Source of the DNA: Sepioteuthis lessoniana
Taxonomy: Eukaryota > Mollusca > Cephalopoda > Myopsida > Loliginidae
Direction: 5' to 3'
Length of the DNA stretch: 64,000 bases
Assembly (NCBI GenBank): GCA_963585895.1
Contig: CAUZXS010000127.1
Coordinates: 62,001 to 126,000 of the forward strand
Under the pieces are notes generated by a model that did not search any database, was not told the DNA's origin, and saw only the letters and a list, made by a program, of their open reading frames with translations. A program made the translations under genes and the position numbers. Positions 1-9,204 of the stretch are shown here, piece after piece (the stretch's first letter is position 1; each line of letters starts with the position of its first letter).

Positions 1-151
1 TGGTTGATTGGTTTCGGGTGTAGTGTTTTTGTTTGTTTTTTTTTGTTTTGTTCTGTTTTTTTTGGTGGGGGGGTTGCTTTTTTTTTCTCCCTTATAATCC
101 ACAAAAATGCTGAAATTGTACCTTGGTCGAATTTTAGTATTGAATTGTAAG

Positions 152-660
152 TATTTACCCGACCCCTCAGCGATGAGGTGGATGTGACAGGTCATTTTTA
201 AAGCAGAGTAAAGCTAGTTTAAATTCAGGGCATAGTGGTTAGAGTGTTCACCAATGGACCGGGAGACCGGGGTTCAATCCCAAGTCGAGTCATACCAAAG
301 ACTCAAAAAATGATACTTGATGCCTCCTTGCTCAACACTCAGCATTTAAAGGTAGGATCAAGGGTAAAGTGGAGCAATCCAGGGAAAGGTGCAGCGCCCT
401 ACCTTACACCTTGGTGTAGTCGCTATCGAAAACAGAGCAATCGGGTCACCCTCGACTAAGGTCGCTAACTTACTTACCGAAGATGAAGAACCCAGTTTGC
501 CCTACTAGTTATCAATAGCTGTGGTGAGTAGGGAGAAAAGAGAAGGATTCATACTTTTCCCTAGGGTATTAGTGTGAAGTGAAATGCTGACAGTCTCACC
601 AAGGAACTGAACTCGAGTTGCAGATTTTATTTTCTTACGACCATAAGCACGAGCATCTAC
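152..660 (-). mobile_element. SINE A, copy 1, split by a SINE B insertion
   Basis: The reverse strand reads as a tRNA-derived SINE. The tail side (about 152-230) matches the 3' end of the other A copies, with the acccctccgc-type block and the cattttta run. The body and a decayed tRNA head resume at 477-660, with the traits tttccctagggtattagtg and ttcttacgaccataa. The middle is replaced by a SINE B on the opposite strand, and about 40 bases of A were lost at the junction. The head is too eroded to score an A or B box. Confidence 0.75.
231..476 (+). mobile_element. SINE B, copy 1 (tRNA-headed)
   Basis: Starts with a tRNA-like head: A-box region agtggttagagtg, and B-box region ggttcaatcccaag with a paired flank. 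The body follows (actcaaaaaatgatacttga, then agcaatccagggaaagg). It ends in the ggtcaccctcgactaagg block seen in all B copies. The pattern is that of a Pol III-transcribed SINE. It sits inside SINE A copy 1. Confidence 0.85.
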
Positions 661-670
661 TGAGTAGTAA

Positions 671-1210
671 TGTAACAGCCAGATACGGATATGCGAAACG
701 TACATAGAATGTTCATAACATATATACATAAAACATATGAATCTCGAAACACGAAAAACACTTACGACTTCTTAGTTCAGGTACGAAACCTTTTATTACC
801 TTTGAGTTAAAGGTTTCGACATAAGGAAGAGAGATGCACAATCTTTCGATGATGACTTTTCCATCTGCCCCCCCCCAACAAGTGTGGCACCCGCCACAAG
901 GCCACTGGCCTGGCTTCGGCGAGCCAGCGAAAGCTAACCGTCTTTTCCAGAGGCAGAACTCAACAAACTGACTTTTTTCAAAATCCCCCAAATCCTCTGC
1001 GCGCTTCCGGTGCATGACGTCACCCGCACTCTCTAGCCCCGTTTCCCATCTGGACTATTGTGACATCTCTGAGTGACACGTCCGCTCCGCCCGCGCGCGT
1101 GAACACCTGTGTTAATGTTGAACCTAAGTAACCCATGCACTGAGTCGAAAAGTTCTCAGCCTAACTAAACACAAAGGCATAAACCGAAATCCCTCGGCCA
1201 TTATATTAAA
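671..1210 (-). mobile_element. LTR-L, copy 1 (solo-LTR-like)
   Basis: 540-bp repeat reading tgtaacagcc at the left and ending in attatattaaa, where other copies have attatattaca. The 4-bp flanks are gtaa (667-670) and gtaa (1211-1214), a target-site duplication. It is the reverse complement of the copy at 5086-5620. TG..CA ends and a 4-bp TSD fit a solo LTR. No internal gag or pol sequence adjoins it, so a non-autonomous element of another class is not excluded. The short reading frame at 713-1015 is an accident of this GC-richer stretch. Confidence 0.7.
1004..1022 (-). promoter_or_regulatory. CRE plus ETS-like sites in LTR-L copy 1
   Basis: A perfect CRE palindrome tgacgtca (1015-1022) lies beside cttccgg (1004-1010), an ETS core on the other strand. 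The same pair occurs in the copies at 5283-5301 and 6247-6263; the copy at 20157-20695 has tgatgtca. Factor binding is inferred from the motifs only. Confidence 0.5.
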
Positions 1211-1214
1211 GTAA

Positions 1215-1696
1215 CACACTTCTTATTGAAGAGAGGACAGAAGATTCTCGTTTTTACCTCAATAATAATAACTTTGCAGACTAGTGCAAACAAAAGGTGA
1301 GACCCTAAAGAATTATAAAATTGTAATAGTTTATGCTCTGATGCATTATTAGCTCGTTGTTTTATAAATCAGTATCGTTTTCAGTTCTGTAAGACCCAAG
1401 AAAGGTCTACACAATTAATACAATTAAATCAAAAGATATGATGCCCAGCCACCAGTTCATGTGGATTAAGTTTACCATTGAACTTGCTGTGATACACTAG
1501 ATCTCTAACTTTCAGCTCAATGAAAATGTTTCCTTTCAGACTTGCATCCCTTTTCAATATGGCAAATTTTATCCATCCCTTTTTTTATAAGCAAAATTTT
1601 GTTTATCTCGTTCCTATGCACCAAATTTCGTGTATCCGTTTACTAGGCACCAGATTTTGATGCACAAGACTGTATTTATTTTTAAACCCACACACA
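1215..1696. other. Unassigned AT-rich interval
   Basis: No open frame above about 60 codons and no repeat that I could match elsewhere in the window. Ends at a (TA)n tract. Confidence 0.5.
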
Positions 1697-1699
1697 TAT

Positions 1700-1730
<31 letters not shown>
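1697..1730. repeat. (TA)n microsatellite
   Basis: Run of ta repeats preceded by a short cacacaca stretch. Confidence 0.9.
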
Positions 1731-1735
<5 letters not shown>

Positions 1736-1920
1736 TTCCTACCTAAAATTTTCTTTGGTCTAAGATTGGTTAGATTTGATGTGTTGAGTTCATGGAGAAT
1801 TTAGGGTAAACATGAAAAAATGTTATAACTCGAAATCTTTTTAAACAGCGATAGGCAGATATTTATTAACAAATTAATTCGGACAGTTTTAATTGTGGAC
1901 AGACATACAGAGGGAGAGAT

Positions 1921-2099
1921 ACATATACACATAGATGAGAAAAGATTGAGATAGATACAAAGATAGATTAGAAGAGGCTGAGAATAGACTGAGATAGATA
2001 GATAGATAGATAGATGAGAATAGGCTGGGATCGAGATGTGATTAGCCTGAGATAGATGAGAAGAAGCTGAGATAGATAGATAGATAGATAGAAATAGGC

Positions 2100-2142
<43 letters not shown>

Positions 2143-2175
2143 TGTGAATAGCCTGAGATAGATGAGAAGAAGCTG

Positions 2176-2209
<34 letters not shown>

Positions 2210-2212
2210 GTT

Positions 2213-2251
<39 letters not shown>

Positions 2252-2364
2252 ATAGCCTGAGATAGATAAATAGATAGAAATATAGATTGATGGGAATAGG
2301 CTGAGAGAGAGAGAGGGGGAGAAAGAGAGAGAGAGAGAGAGAGATAAGAATAGGCTGAAATACT
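1921..2364. repeat. GATA/GAGA compound minisatellite
   Basis: Blocks of (gata)n and (ga)n alternate with a recurring linker of the type aataggctgagatagatgag, giving a hierarchical array. Translation of the reverse strand gives a Ser/Leu-rich frame (1801-2409) that is only low-complexity sequence. The same repeat resumes beyond the Tc1 element at 3770-3870, so the transposon landed inside it. Confidence 0.85.
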
Positions 2365-3685
2365 ATACACTATCATGCTAAAGTCTTCAGGTATTAAAAC
2401 TATAATCAATTTCTCATCGCCAACTTATAAGTGAACGTTTCGCATTGCGTTTTTTACAGGTGAAAAATTTTCGATCATCTAACATAAACCAATCAAGACA
2501 GTGTTTTAAAATAGAAAAATGTCTATAATGAAAATTTATTACGTTGTGTTCCTTTCAAGAAGTTACTGTACATTTCATGAGGCTTCCCTTAGCATGAATT
2601 GTTTCAATGCGCCTTGGGAAAGCTGTGTACAAATCTTCCACAGGTATAAGATGCCATTATCTCTGACTGAGCTCCCACAACTATTCAAGTTTGCGTAGAT
2701 TCTTCTGACGAATTCTTTTCTTTAGTTCTATCCATATTTTCTCGATGATATTTGAGTCAGGTCTCTGAAAGGACCAATCTTTCATTAAGGTAACATCTTC
2801 ATCAGCCAAACTCCTCTTCCACGTGATCTGTGGCATGAAGCTTCGTTATGCTAAGAAATCTCATCTTCATCCAAATCTGATTATCAAATTTTCCATTAGC
2901 AAATGAATGTATTTAACACTATTCTTTTTACCATCAATTTTAACCAACTTTCTTGAACCATTACTTTTTACAAATCCCAAAGCATCAGATTCTTTCCCCC
3001 AAACTTCTCTGTCTTTGTCGTGTAACGTGGGTCGTTTCGCTTTCCTGGAGGCCTTCTGACAAATTTTTGCTTATTAGAATGCAGCTCCAGCCTAGTTTGA
3101 TCGCTTAATATGATCTCCTTCAAAGCTTCTACATCCCATAGTTGTTTGACCAACTTAATCTTTCCTTCAAATGATTTTTGGTTAATGCTGGTTTCTTAGC
3201 TGCAATTCATCCCTTTAGTTCATGTTCTTGAAGAATGCGCTTTGTGATATCTACTGACACCAAATTGGAAAAGTCACACTCATCCATCACTTGTCTTGCA
3301 GTTTTCTTTGACAGAACTTTTCTTGTCCTGATCAGTTTCCGTACGATTCTGTGCTGTAGCTTTCGAGGGTGATCACATCTTAATCGATCCGAAACATTTC
3401 CAATACCTTGAAACTTCGGGAGGATTTCTAAGATGCCACTTCTTGAAATTCCGAATTTCTTAGCTATTACTGGCTGGTTCATATTTTCAGCCATCTTTAT
3501 CCTCATTTCTTTGGAAATTTTCGCCATGGTTTTAGAAGTAAGAATTTTCACTATATTTAAGATGAAATTGGGACTGTTGCAGAAAAATATTTTCATATTA
3601 GTTGTGGAACATTTTTCTGTTTTGAAATTCTGTACCCTGATTGAAAACTATAATAGTTTAAATTGGCCGAAGACTTTTGCATAGT
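2365..3685 (-). mobile_element. Tc1-like DNA transposon, decayed
   Basis: About 1.3 kb, the usual Tc1 length. The left end (2365-2410) reads catgctaaagtcttcagg. The right end (3650-3685) reads as its inverted partner, gcaaaagtcttcggcc on the reverse strand. Both ends then continue into attaaaactataa / aaactattatag. Flanks are TA-rich as expected for TA target sites, but lie in (TA)n so a 2-bp duplication cannot be proven. A further isolated end-like motif, catgcaaaagc, sits at 3719-3729. Confidence 0.8.
2570..3535 (-). pseudogene. Tc1 transposase, broken
   Basis: Reverse-strand relics of a DDE transposase. The N-terminal helix-turn-helix part (3207-3527) starts MAKISKEMRIKMAENMNQ and includes VIAKKFGISRSGI. 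A middle part (2968-3153) holds ILSDQTRLELHSN and YVRRP/FVRRPPG-type sequence, where the family's first catalytic Asp lies; the usual following Glu is Gln here. A distal part (about 2700-2790) reads WSFQRPDSNIIEKIW, equivalent to the Pro-Asp-Leu-Asn-Pro-Ile-Glu block with the catalytic Glu. The second catalytic Asp region is not recognisable. Several stops and shifts separate the parts, so it is inactive. Confidence 0.85.
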
Positions 3686-3726
3686 ATTATATATATATAT
3701 ATATATATATATAGTACCATGCAAAA

Positions 3727-3768
<42 letters not shown>

Positions 3769-3816
3769 ATAGGTTTAGATAGATAGATAGATAGATAGAT
3801 AGAATTTAAAAGACTG

Positions 3817-3858
<42 letters not shown>

Positions 3859-3870
3859 GAATAGACTGAA
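3686..3870. repeat. (TA)n and (GATA)n right of Tc1
   Basis: Two (ta)n runs separated by tagtaccatgcaaaagc, then (gata)n with the linker agaatagactgaaagg, the same repeat type as at 1921-2364. Confidence 0.85.
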
Positions 3871-4756
3871 AGGTACTGGCAACAAGTTTTTGTTTATACA
3901 AGTTTGGTTAAAGATCACAAAAAAATCTTTGTTCTTTTTTTCTTTCTCTTGATTTCTTGCAAGTTTGTTTGCATCAGGATCCAATTAATTGAGAAGTTGC
4001 CCTATGTTCTGCTCCTTAGCGTTTTCGATCATATCGATGGTCTTCAGGGTGATTTGTTTTGTTGGTATTGTTTGTTTTTGTTTAGTTTGGATGCGGTATT
4101 TCTTTTGTTGGAACAGCAACACTAATATCAACATTGATTTAAATTACCGGAATAAAATGCGCAAAAATGATAAATAAGAAGAATAAGAAATTGTCAACAT
4201 TAAACACAGATACACTGAAACCGCCGAATATCTGAAACAAATTAAACTCATCACCAAATATAAAACATTAAATCTAATCGTTAAAAATAATACAAACTCC
4301 CGTAAATTCTTCCTAAGCGAACAAATGTTGTTTACAAATTCACATGATCATTTCGGGAGCGCCTCCCGAACAACACCATACAAACCTCTTAAACCTACAT
4401 TGAACATACAACGACAAACCTCTCTCGTCGCCTTACATACCACCTCTCTGATACCAGTGACATCAAACAATATGTAACTCCAACATATAGTGATAAATTC
4501 ACACCAACTGAAATACGAAATATATTCATCAATAACACCAAAAAATAACAAAAAAACGTTTACAAATCCTCGAAGTCATAAATATAAAAACTGGCATTAA
4601 CATATTAAACATCTTCAATAACTAACGTACTAACCAAAGCTTCCCACCAATAATATTGTTTTTTATACCTCCTTTAGCATCTCCTATGTTTACTATCTTC
4701 TCACGTCAACTTTTGAAAAGAAATCTTTGCACAGAATATACACACTATTACTACAA
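3871..4756. other. Unassigned, possibly retroelement-derived
   Basis: Short frames only. A + strand translation near 4550-4620 reads RLQILEVINIKTGINILNI, which weakly recalls the C-terminal end of GIY-YIG-bearing retroelements, but the match is too short to call. A perfect hairpin, cgggagcgcctcccg, occurs at 4354-4368. Confidence 0.3.
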
Positions 4757-5040
4757 TGAGACGTAGAGTAATGGTTATCGTCGTAGAAAAAAGACTCGGC
4801 GACACGAGTTCAAATCCTGGACAAGACTATTTGCATTTCACATAGCGCTAATACCCTTCGGAAAGGGGTGAATCTAATCCCCCCTCCACCAATGGGCAAA
4901 TAGCATGGCAAACTGGGTTCTTTAGCTTTAGTTAAGCAACTTTTCTAACAAACGAAAAACTGAATTTAAACATGTTAAATCCCTCTTAAAAATTGACCTT
5001 GTGTTACATCCTTCCCGTATGGAGGAGTTGTTAAATACAT
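4757..5040 (+). mobile_element. SINE A, copy 2
   Basis: Near-complete. The tRNA-like head has A-box region agagtaatggttatcg and B-box gagttcaaatcc. The body follows (aatacccttcggaaagg, then accaatgggcaaatag), and the tail runs aaaaattgaccttgtg to ggaggagttg. Orientation is clear from the head. Confidence 0.85.
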
Positions 5041-5085
5041 ACCCAATAATACAATACTCAGATACAGAATTAATTCTAATTCAGT

Positions 5086-5620
5086 TGTAATATAATGGCC
5101 GAGGGATTTCGTTTTATATATCTTGCCTTTGGGTTTAGTAAGGCTGAGAACCTTTCGGCTCAGTGCATGAGTTAGTTAGGTGCAAACATGAGCGCAGGTG
5201 TTCACGCGCACGCGGAGCGGACGTGTCATTCAGAGATGTCACAATAAAAATCCCAGATAGGGGATGTGACCAGGGATGTGAGTGACGTCACGCACCGGAA
5301 GCGTGGGCTGAGATTTGAGAAAAGTCAGTTGAGTTTGAGACCTGGGCGAGGCCAGACGAATTTGTGCGCTACGGGCGCCGCACGTGACGGGGAGCAGATG
5401 GAAAAGTCAGCGTAGAAAGATTGTGCCTCTCTCCTTAAGTCGAAAAACCTTTTAACTCAAAGGTAATAAAAAGTTTCTTTCCTGAACTAAAAAGTAGTAA
5501 ATCTTTTTCGTGTTTCTGGATTCCTATGTTATCTATATATGTGTGTTAAGGACATTATGAACGTTTTGCGTACCGGTATGAATATGTCTATTTCACGTAT
5601 TCATATCTGGCTATGTGACA
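5086..5620 (+). mobile_element. LTR-L, copy 2 (solo-LTR-like)
   Basis: 535 bp starting tgtaatataatgg and ending ctatgtgaca. It is flanked by cagt (5082-5085) and cagt (5621-5624), a 4-bp TSD. It has a TATA-like ttttatatatc near the left end and aataaa at about 5466. It is inserted just upstream of the LINE relic at 5660. The strand label is arbitrary because no coding region fixes it. Confidence 0.75.
5283..5301 (+). promoter_or_regulatory. CRE plus ETS-like sites in LTR-L copy 2
   Basis: tgacgtca at 5283-5290 and ccggaag at 5295-5301, with spacing matching copy 1 when reversed. Confidence 0.5.
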
Positions 5621-5949
5621 CAGTTAATGGTTCCCCAAAACGCCCACTTGAATTTTTATCTTATTTTTTCAATTTTATCTTGATTTTTTTTTATATTACT
5701 GTTGTTTTTTGATCTGATCAGGCAATTTGTTATAAAAGTTCATTACTCTATTAGCAAAAAATCCAATTGGTAAACTGACTCAGATTTTGAAATTTGTCTA
5801 GAAAGAAAATTTCCAGTTCGAAGAGAAATATTGAAAAAATGTCTACCTTTAATAAAAAAATCCATTGTTTCGAAAGTATCAATTAGATCACATTTCATTC
5901 TTCTTAAAGTAAAGTAATTAATCTTAATTTCTCAAATCTTTCCCAATAA

Positions 5950-6012
5950 CTTTTACTTTTACTTTTGCTTTTGCTTTTACTTTTACTATTACTTTTACTA
6001 TTACTTTTACAT
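5950..6012. repeat. (TTTTAC)n hexanucleotide tract
   Basis: Repeats of ttttac with ttttgc and tattac variants, grown inside the LINE coding region. Confidence 0.85.
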
Positions 6013-6051
6013 CCGTTTTGTCACTCTACTTTGCATCCCTTTCAATGTTAG

Positions 6052-6577
6052 TGTAATATAATGGCGAAGGGATTTCGTTTTATATATCTTGCCTTTCGGT
6101 TTAGTTAGGATAAGAATCTTTCGCTTAGCGCATGGGTTAGTTAGGTGCAACATTGACGCAGGTGTTCACGCGCGCGCGGAGAGGATGCGTCATTCACAGA
6201 TGTCAAAATAAAATTCCCAGATAGGAAATGAGACTAGGGAAGTGAATGACGTCATGCCCGGAAATGTGGGCGGAGGATTTGGAGATTTGAGAAAAAGCAG
6301 TGAGTTGAGTTCCTGTCGCCGAACGGGAAAGGTTGAGATTCATACCTGGGCGAGGCCAGACGACTTTGTGCGCTACGGGCACCGCGCGTTGGTTGGGTTG
6401 AAAGCTGACGATGTAAAAGCAGTCAGCATAGAAAGATTGTGTCTCTCTCTCCTCATGTCGAATTACCTTTAACTTAAAGGTAATAAAAAGTTTCGTACCT
6501 GAACTAAATTCGTAAAGTTTTGTATTTTTAGATTCCCTATGTCTATTTCACACATCCGTTTATTATGTTGCTCTGCA
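6052..6577 (+). mobile_element. LTR-L, copy 3, inserted in the LINE relic
   Basis: Starts tgtaatataatggcgaagg and follows copy 2 through the CRE (tgacgtca, 6247-6254), ccggaa (6258-6263) and aataaa near 6482. The 3' third is shortened by a deletion, and the end near 6575 is not exact. LINE coding sequence lies on both sides in one order, showing that the repeat inserted into the LINE. Confidence 0.75.
6247..6263 (+). promoter_or_regulatory. CRE plus ETS-like sites in LTR-L copy 3
   Basis: tgacgtca followed by cccggaaa, conserved with the other copies although the surrounding repeat has diverged. Confidence 0.45.
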
Positions 6578-6754
6578 ATATTTGTATTACACTCCAATTT
6601 TCATATCCCTACACTAAACCCCACACCTCAGTGCAATATTCTATATGTGATCTTATTAGGATTCTATACATTTTTAAAGCAACATTTGCCTCTCTTGAAA
6701 TAAAATTTCTCTCCATCTGGCCAATAATTTCATTTGCATAAAATATGATTGTCA

Positions 6755-7275
6755 TCTTTGTTTTGGTTTCTTTGTTTAATGGCATATCAACCTTTGTAGG
6801 TTATTTAATGCCAAGGCTTCCGTTTATTTGTCGCTGCCTTCCACCAGACAGGTCTTGACACAAGGTCAAAAGCCCGAAGGTCGATTAAAGAGGGGATAAA
6901 AGGGAAGGGGAAGATCGAGAACGAGACGAGACTCGAACCCTGCTGGTCTATGCTGCTCATCGGTTCACTTAGTGCAATGTGAGTCTGATGAGGCAAGCAG
7001 TTTCACGAACCCAAATGTAGGTCCGGGCACGTATGCCGGGTTATGGCTTGAACTAGACAGCCAGGTCTAGTGCCATACATAGGTTTCGAGAAAGTCTGCG
7101 TGGACCTCTTATGCCAGAGCTTCTCCTAGAAGAACAGTAGCTGGGAGGAGAAGGGGATTCATACCTTTCGCAAGGGTATTTGCCCGAAAGTAAATGTAAT
7201 AGCGCGACTGGAGTACGAACTCGCTTAATACGATTCTGCAGTCCGTCGCTTTAACCATTACACCACGTCATCTTT
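6755..7275 (-). mobile_element. SINE D, copy 1, split by a U2-SINE
   Basis: Reverse-strand SINE D. The tail (6758-6820) reads tggcatatcaacctttgtag on the + strand. The body and head (7111-7275) include cctttcgcaagggtatttgc and the tRNA head with B box gagtacgaactcgc. The centre is taken by the U2-SINE relative. The imperfect TSD atgccaaggcttc / atgccagagcttc marks the inner insertion. Confidence 0.8.
6821..7110 (-). mobile_element. U2-SINE, copy 2, 5'-truncated
   Basis: Reverse-strand match to the 3' two-thirds of the element at 24593-24989. Shared pieces include gcactagacc, gtccgggcacgtatgcc (reversed), ttcgagtctcg, and the tail with ttgaccttgtgtcaagacct. The U2-like head is missing, as expected from 5' truncation during reverse transcription. 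Flanked by atgccaaggcttc (6808-6820) and atgccagagcttc (7111-7123). Confidence 0.75.
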
Positions 7276-7924
7276 AAATGTATCCTCAAACTTAACCCCT
7301 ATATCGCATTTCTCGTCTACTTTTCATGTCTATGATGTTTAATTTATATTCAACTTTAATAAACCCTTCCAACAAATAAATATCACACTCACAGACATAC
7401 ACATGCAAAGAGAGAGGGGGAGAGAGGAGAGAAGATGAGTATAAATTGAGACAGATGATTAACCGAAAAAAATAATTTTTTTAAAAGTAAGAAGGATTTT
7501 CCTAAATTTTTATACAAGTGACTCTATCTTCTTTACTTTTTATCAATGAAATTCTTACGATCTGCAGATAAAATATTTATTTATTTTGGAGGGTTTTCGT
7601 GGGTATCTGATGTCTTTGAAAAAACCCGAAGCCATCTTCCGTACGTCATGCTCGGTGTAAACAAGATAGAACCAGAAGCAAATACTCTAAAACAATAATC
7701 TTTTAAAAATAAGAATGATTATCCAAAATTTTGCATCAATTAACTATCTTCTTTATATTTATCAAAGACATTCTGACGACACGTAGGTAAAAGGGATCTG
7801 TATTTCTAATTTTTCTAATAGATTTCTGGCTTTCCAGGATATTTCATAATCAATGTTCGTAGCATCTAACCAAGGGGTTAATGAATTATTCTAAATAACT
7901 GAAGAGAATTTGATCCTCTCGTGA
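7276..7924. other. Unassigned AT-rich interval
   Basis: Contains a short (ga)n tract near 7408. Two stretches (about 7480-7560 and 7700-7770) resemble each other: taagaaggattttcctaaa / taagaatgattatccaaaa, then tatcttctttac / tatcttctttat. They may be a decayed tandem duplication. No gene seen. Confidence 0.4.
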
Positions 7925-8335
7925 TTTGATTTGTTTTGGTTTCGTTTCGTTTCTTTGGGTTTTATGGCATATCAACTATTGTAGGTTATTTAATGCCGAA
8001 TCCATTTTTATACATATAAACAGTTCTATTTCAAACAATTCAGTTTAACATATAAAATCAGTTTTATTTCTAACAATTTAATTTAGCATAAGTACACAGT
8101 TTAGTTCTATTTGACTCATACATAGGACCCTACCAGGTGCTACCACTCCGGGTCAGAGCCGACCTGGGAGCGATGGCAATGAAGGAGTACCCTGCATTCC
8201 CCAAAGCTCCAGCATTACTGGATCCTCACCATCGGATATATTGTCATACCAGGACACTCGTTGGAGGGGCCTTACCCCCAGCAAAGATGCAGTCAGTGTA
8301 TTCTACAGCCCCAGCCGACTGGGCAAGATACTGAT
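7925..8335 (-). mobile_element. SINE C, copy 1
   Basis: Reverse strand. The head near 8331 reads gcccagtcggctggggctg, A-box-like but without a clear B box. The body includes the gaggctc, aatgctggagctttggg and actctgacccggagtggtag blocks. One internal repeat follows, then the tail caaagg/atagttgatatgccata. The 3' tail equals that of SINE D. Confidence 0.8.
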
Positions 8336-8648
8336 GAGGGACCCAAGGTATCCACAACCATTTTACATCAAAAAGCAGTTTCATGACTATCCGTAATCAT
8401 TCGGATTTAATAATCATGATTGGCTGATTGATTGAATTTAATGCCATGTCAACCTGTCAAGGGATATTTTGTACGTAGATGTCAGGAGATTACGTTCATT
8501 AGACGTTCGTATTTATATATGTATATATTTTATTATAATTGTTTCTTAAGAGGAATTGTTGTTGTTTTGTTTCGTTTTTTGCTTAGATTTTTTTGTAGAG
8601 GTTTCACTCATAATCCTATCAAATAGGATTAATTTTTAAACAGATCTA
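8336..8648. other. Mostly unassigned, with a SINE-tail-like fragment
   Basis: A piece near 8430-8475 (taatgccatgtcaacctgtc) resembles the C/D tail. The rest is T-rich and unmatched. Confidence 0.3.
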
Positions 8649-9062
8649 TTTGACCCATAGATAAGATCCTAACAGGTACTACCATTCTGGATACAAGTGG
8701 ATCAGGGAGTAATGACGATGAAAGTGTACTCTACGCTTCTCAGATCTTTATAAGTGGAGCCTCACCATCAGATGCAGTTTAGTCTTATAACTAGGACAGA
8801 CTTTTTGGGGTGGGATAGGCTTATTCTTATGCCAGGTATGTTTCCAATACAAAAGGACATGACTTTCGCAAAAGGAGTGTCCTAGGTATGACAACTGGAG
8901 CCTCACTACCGAATCCAATTTAGTAACTGCATTCGGTTGTGAGGCTCCAGTTGTGAAACTCTGGAGAGAATGGAGTACTCCTTCATTGCCATTACTTCCA
9001 GGTCCACTCTGACCGGAGTGGTATTACCTGTTAGGGTCCCATCTATGGGTCAAATAGATCTT
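8649..9062. repeat. Head-to-head pair of SINE C fragments forming a foldback
   Basis: The left arm (8649-8790) and right arm (8925-9062) are opposite-strand copies of the SINE C body; each outer end carries gacccatagata / tctatgggtc. Near the centre is a 24-bp stem (8891-8914 with 8931-8954, one mismatch) around a 16-base loop. An inverted duplication of one SINE explains it better than two independent insertions. Confidence 0.7.
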
Positions 9063-9204
9063 TTTGAAAACTATTAGTATTGGATAGGAATAAGTGAAAC
9101 CATATAACTGTAAGCAAATTATTTGCATTAAATAGGAATACGTAATACTATATAAATATGTGTAAACATATTATTATTTTTTTTATTTATTTACTCATTG
9201 AATT

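Larger units (their letters stand above)
5660..6740 (-). pseudogene. CR1/L2-like LINE reverse transcriptase C-terminus, split by LTR-L
   Basis: On the reverse strand the upstream part (about 6740-6590) reads ALKMYRILIRSHIEYCTEVW, the late RT block. The next part (6051-6015) reads LKGMQSRVTKRM, the usual LEKVQRRATK block. The end (5955-5666) reads ERFEKLRLITLL, then after a frameshift RRMKCDLIDTFETMDFF, and after another FANRVMNFYNKLPDQIKKQQ and a stop. This order matches the C-terminal region of CR1/L2-type elements. LTR-L copy 3 (6052-6577) and a (ttttac)n tract interrupt it. Clade is from pattern memory. Confidence 0.75.

Noticed and set aside
713-1015. 100-codon reverse-strand protein
   Set aside because: Lies inside LTR-L; the frame is not kept in the other copies.
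1801-2409. 202-codon Ser/Leu-rich frame on the reverse strand
   Set aside because: Translation of GATA/GAGA repeats, and it crosses into the Tc1 end.
4190-4640. PLE endonuclease fragment
   Set aside because: Only one short weak resemblance near 4550-4620; no GIY or YIG motif visible, so left unassigned.
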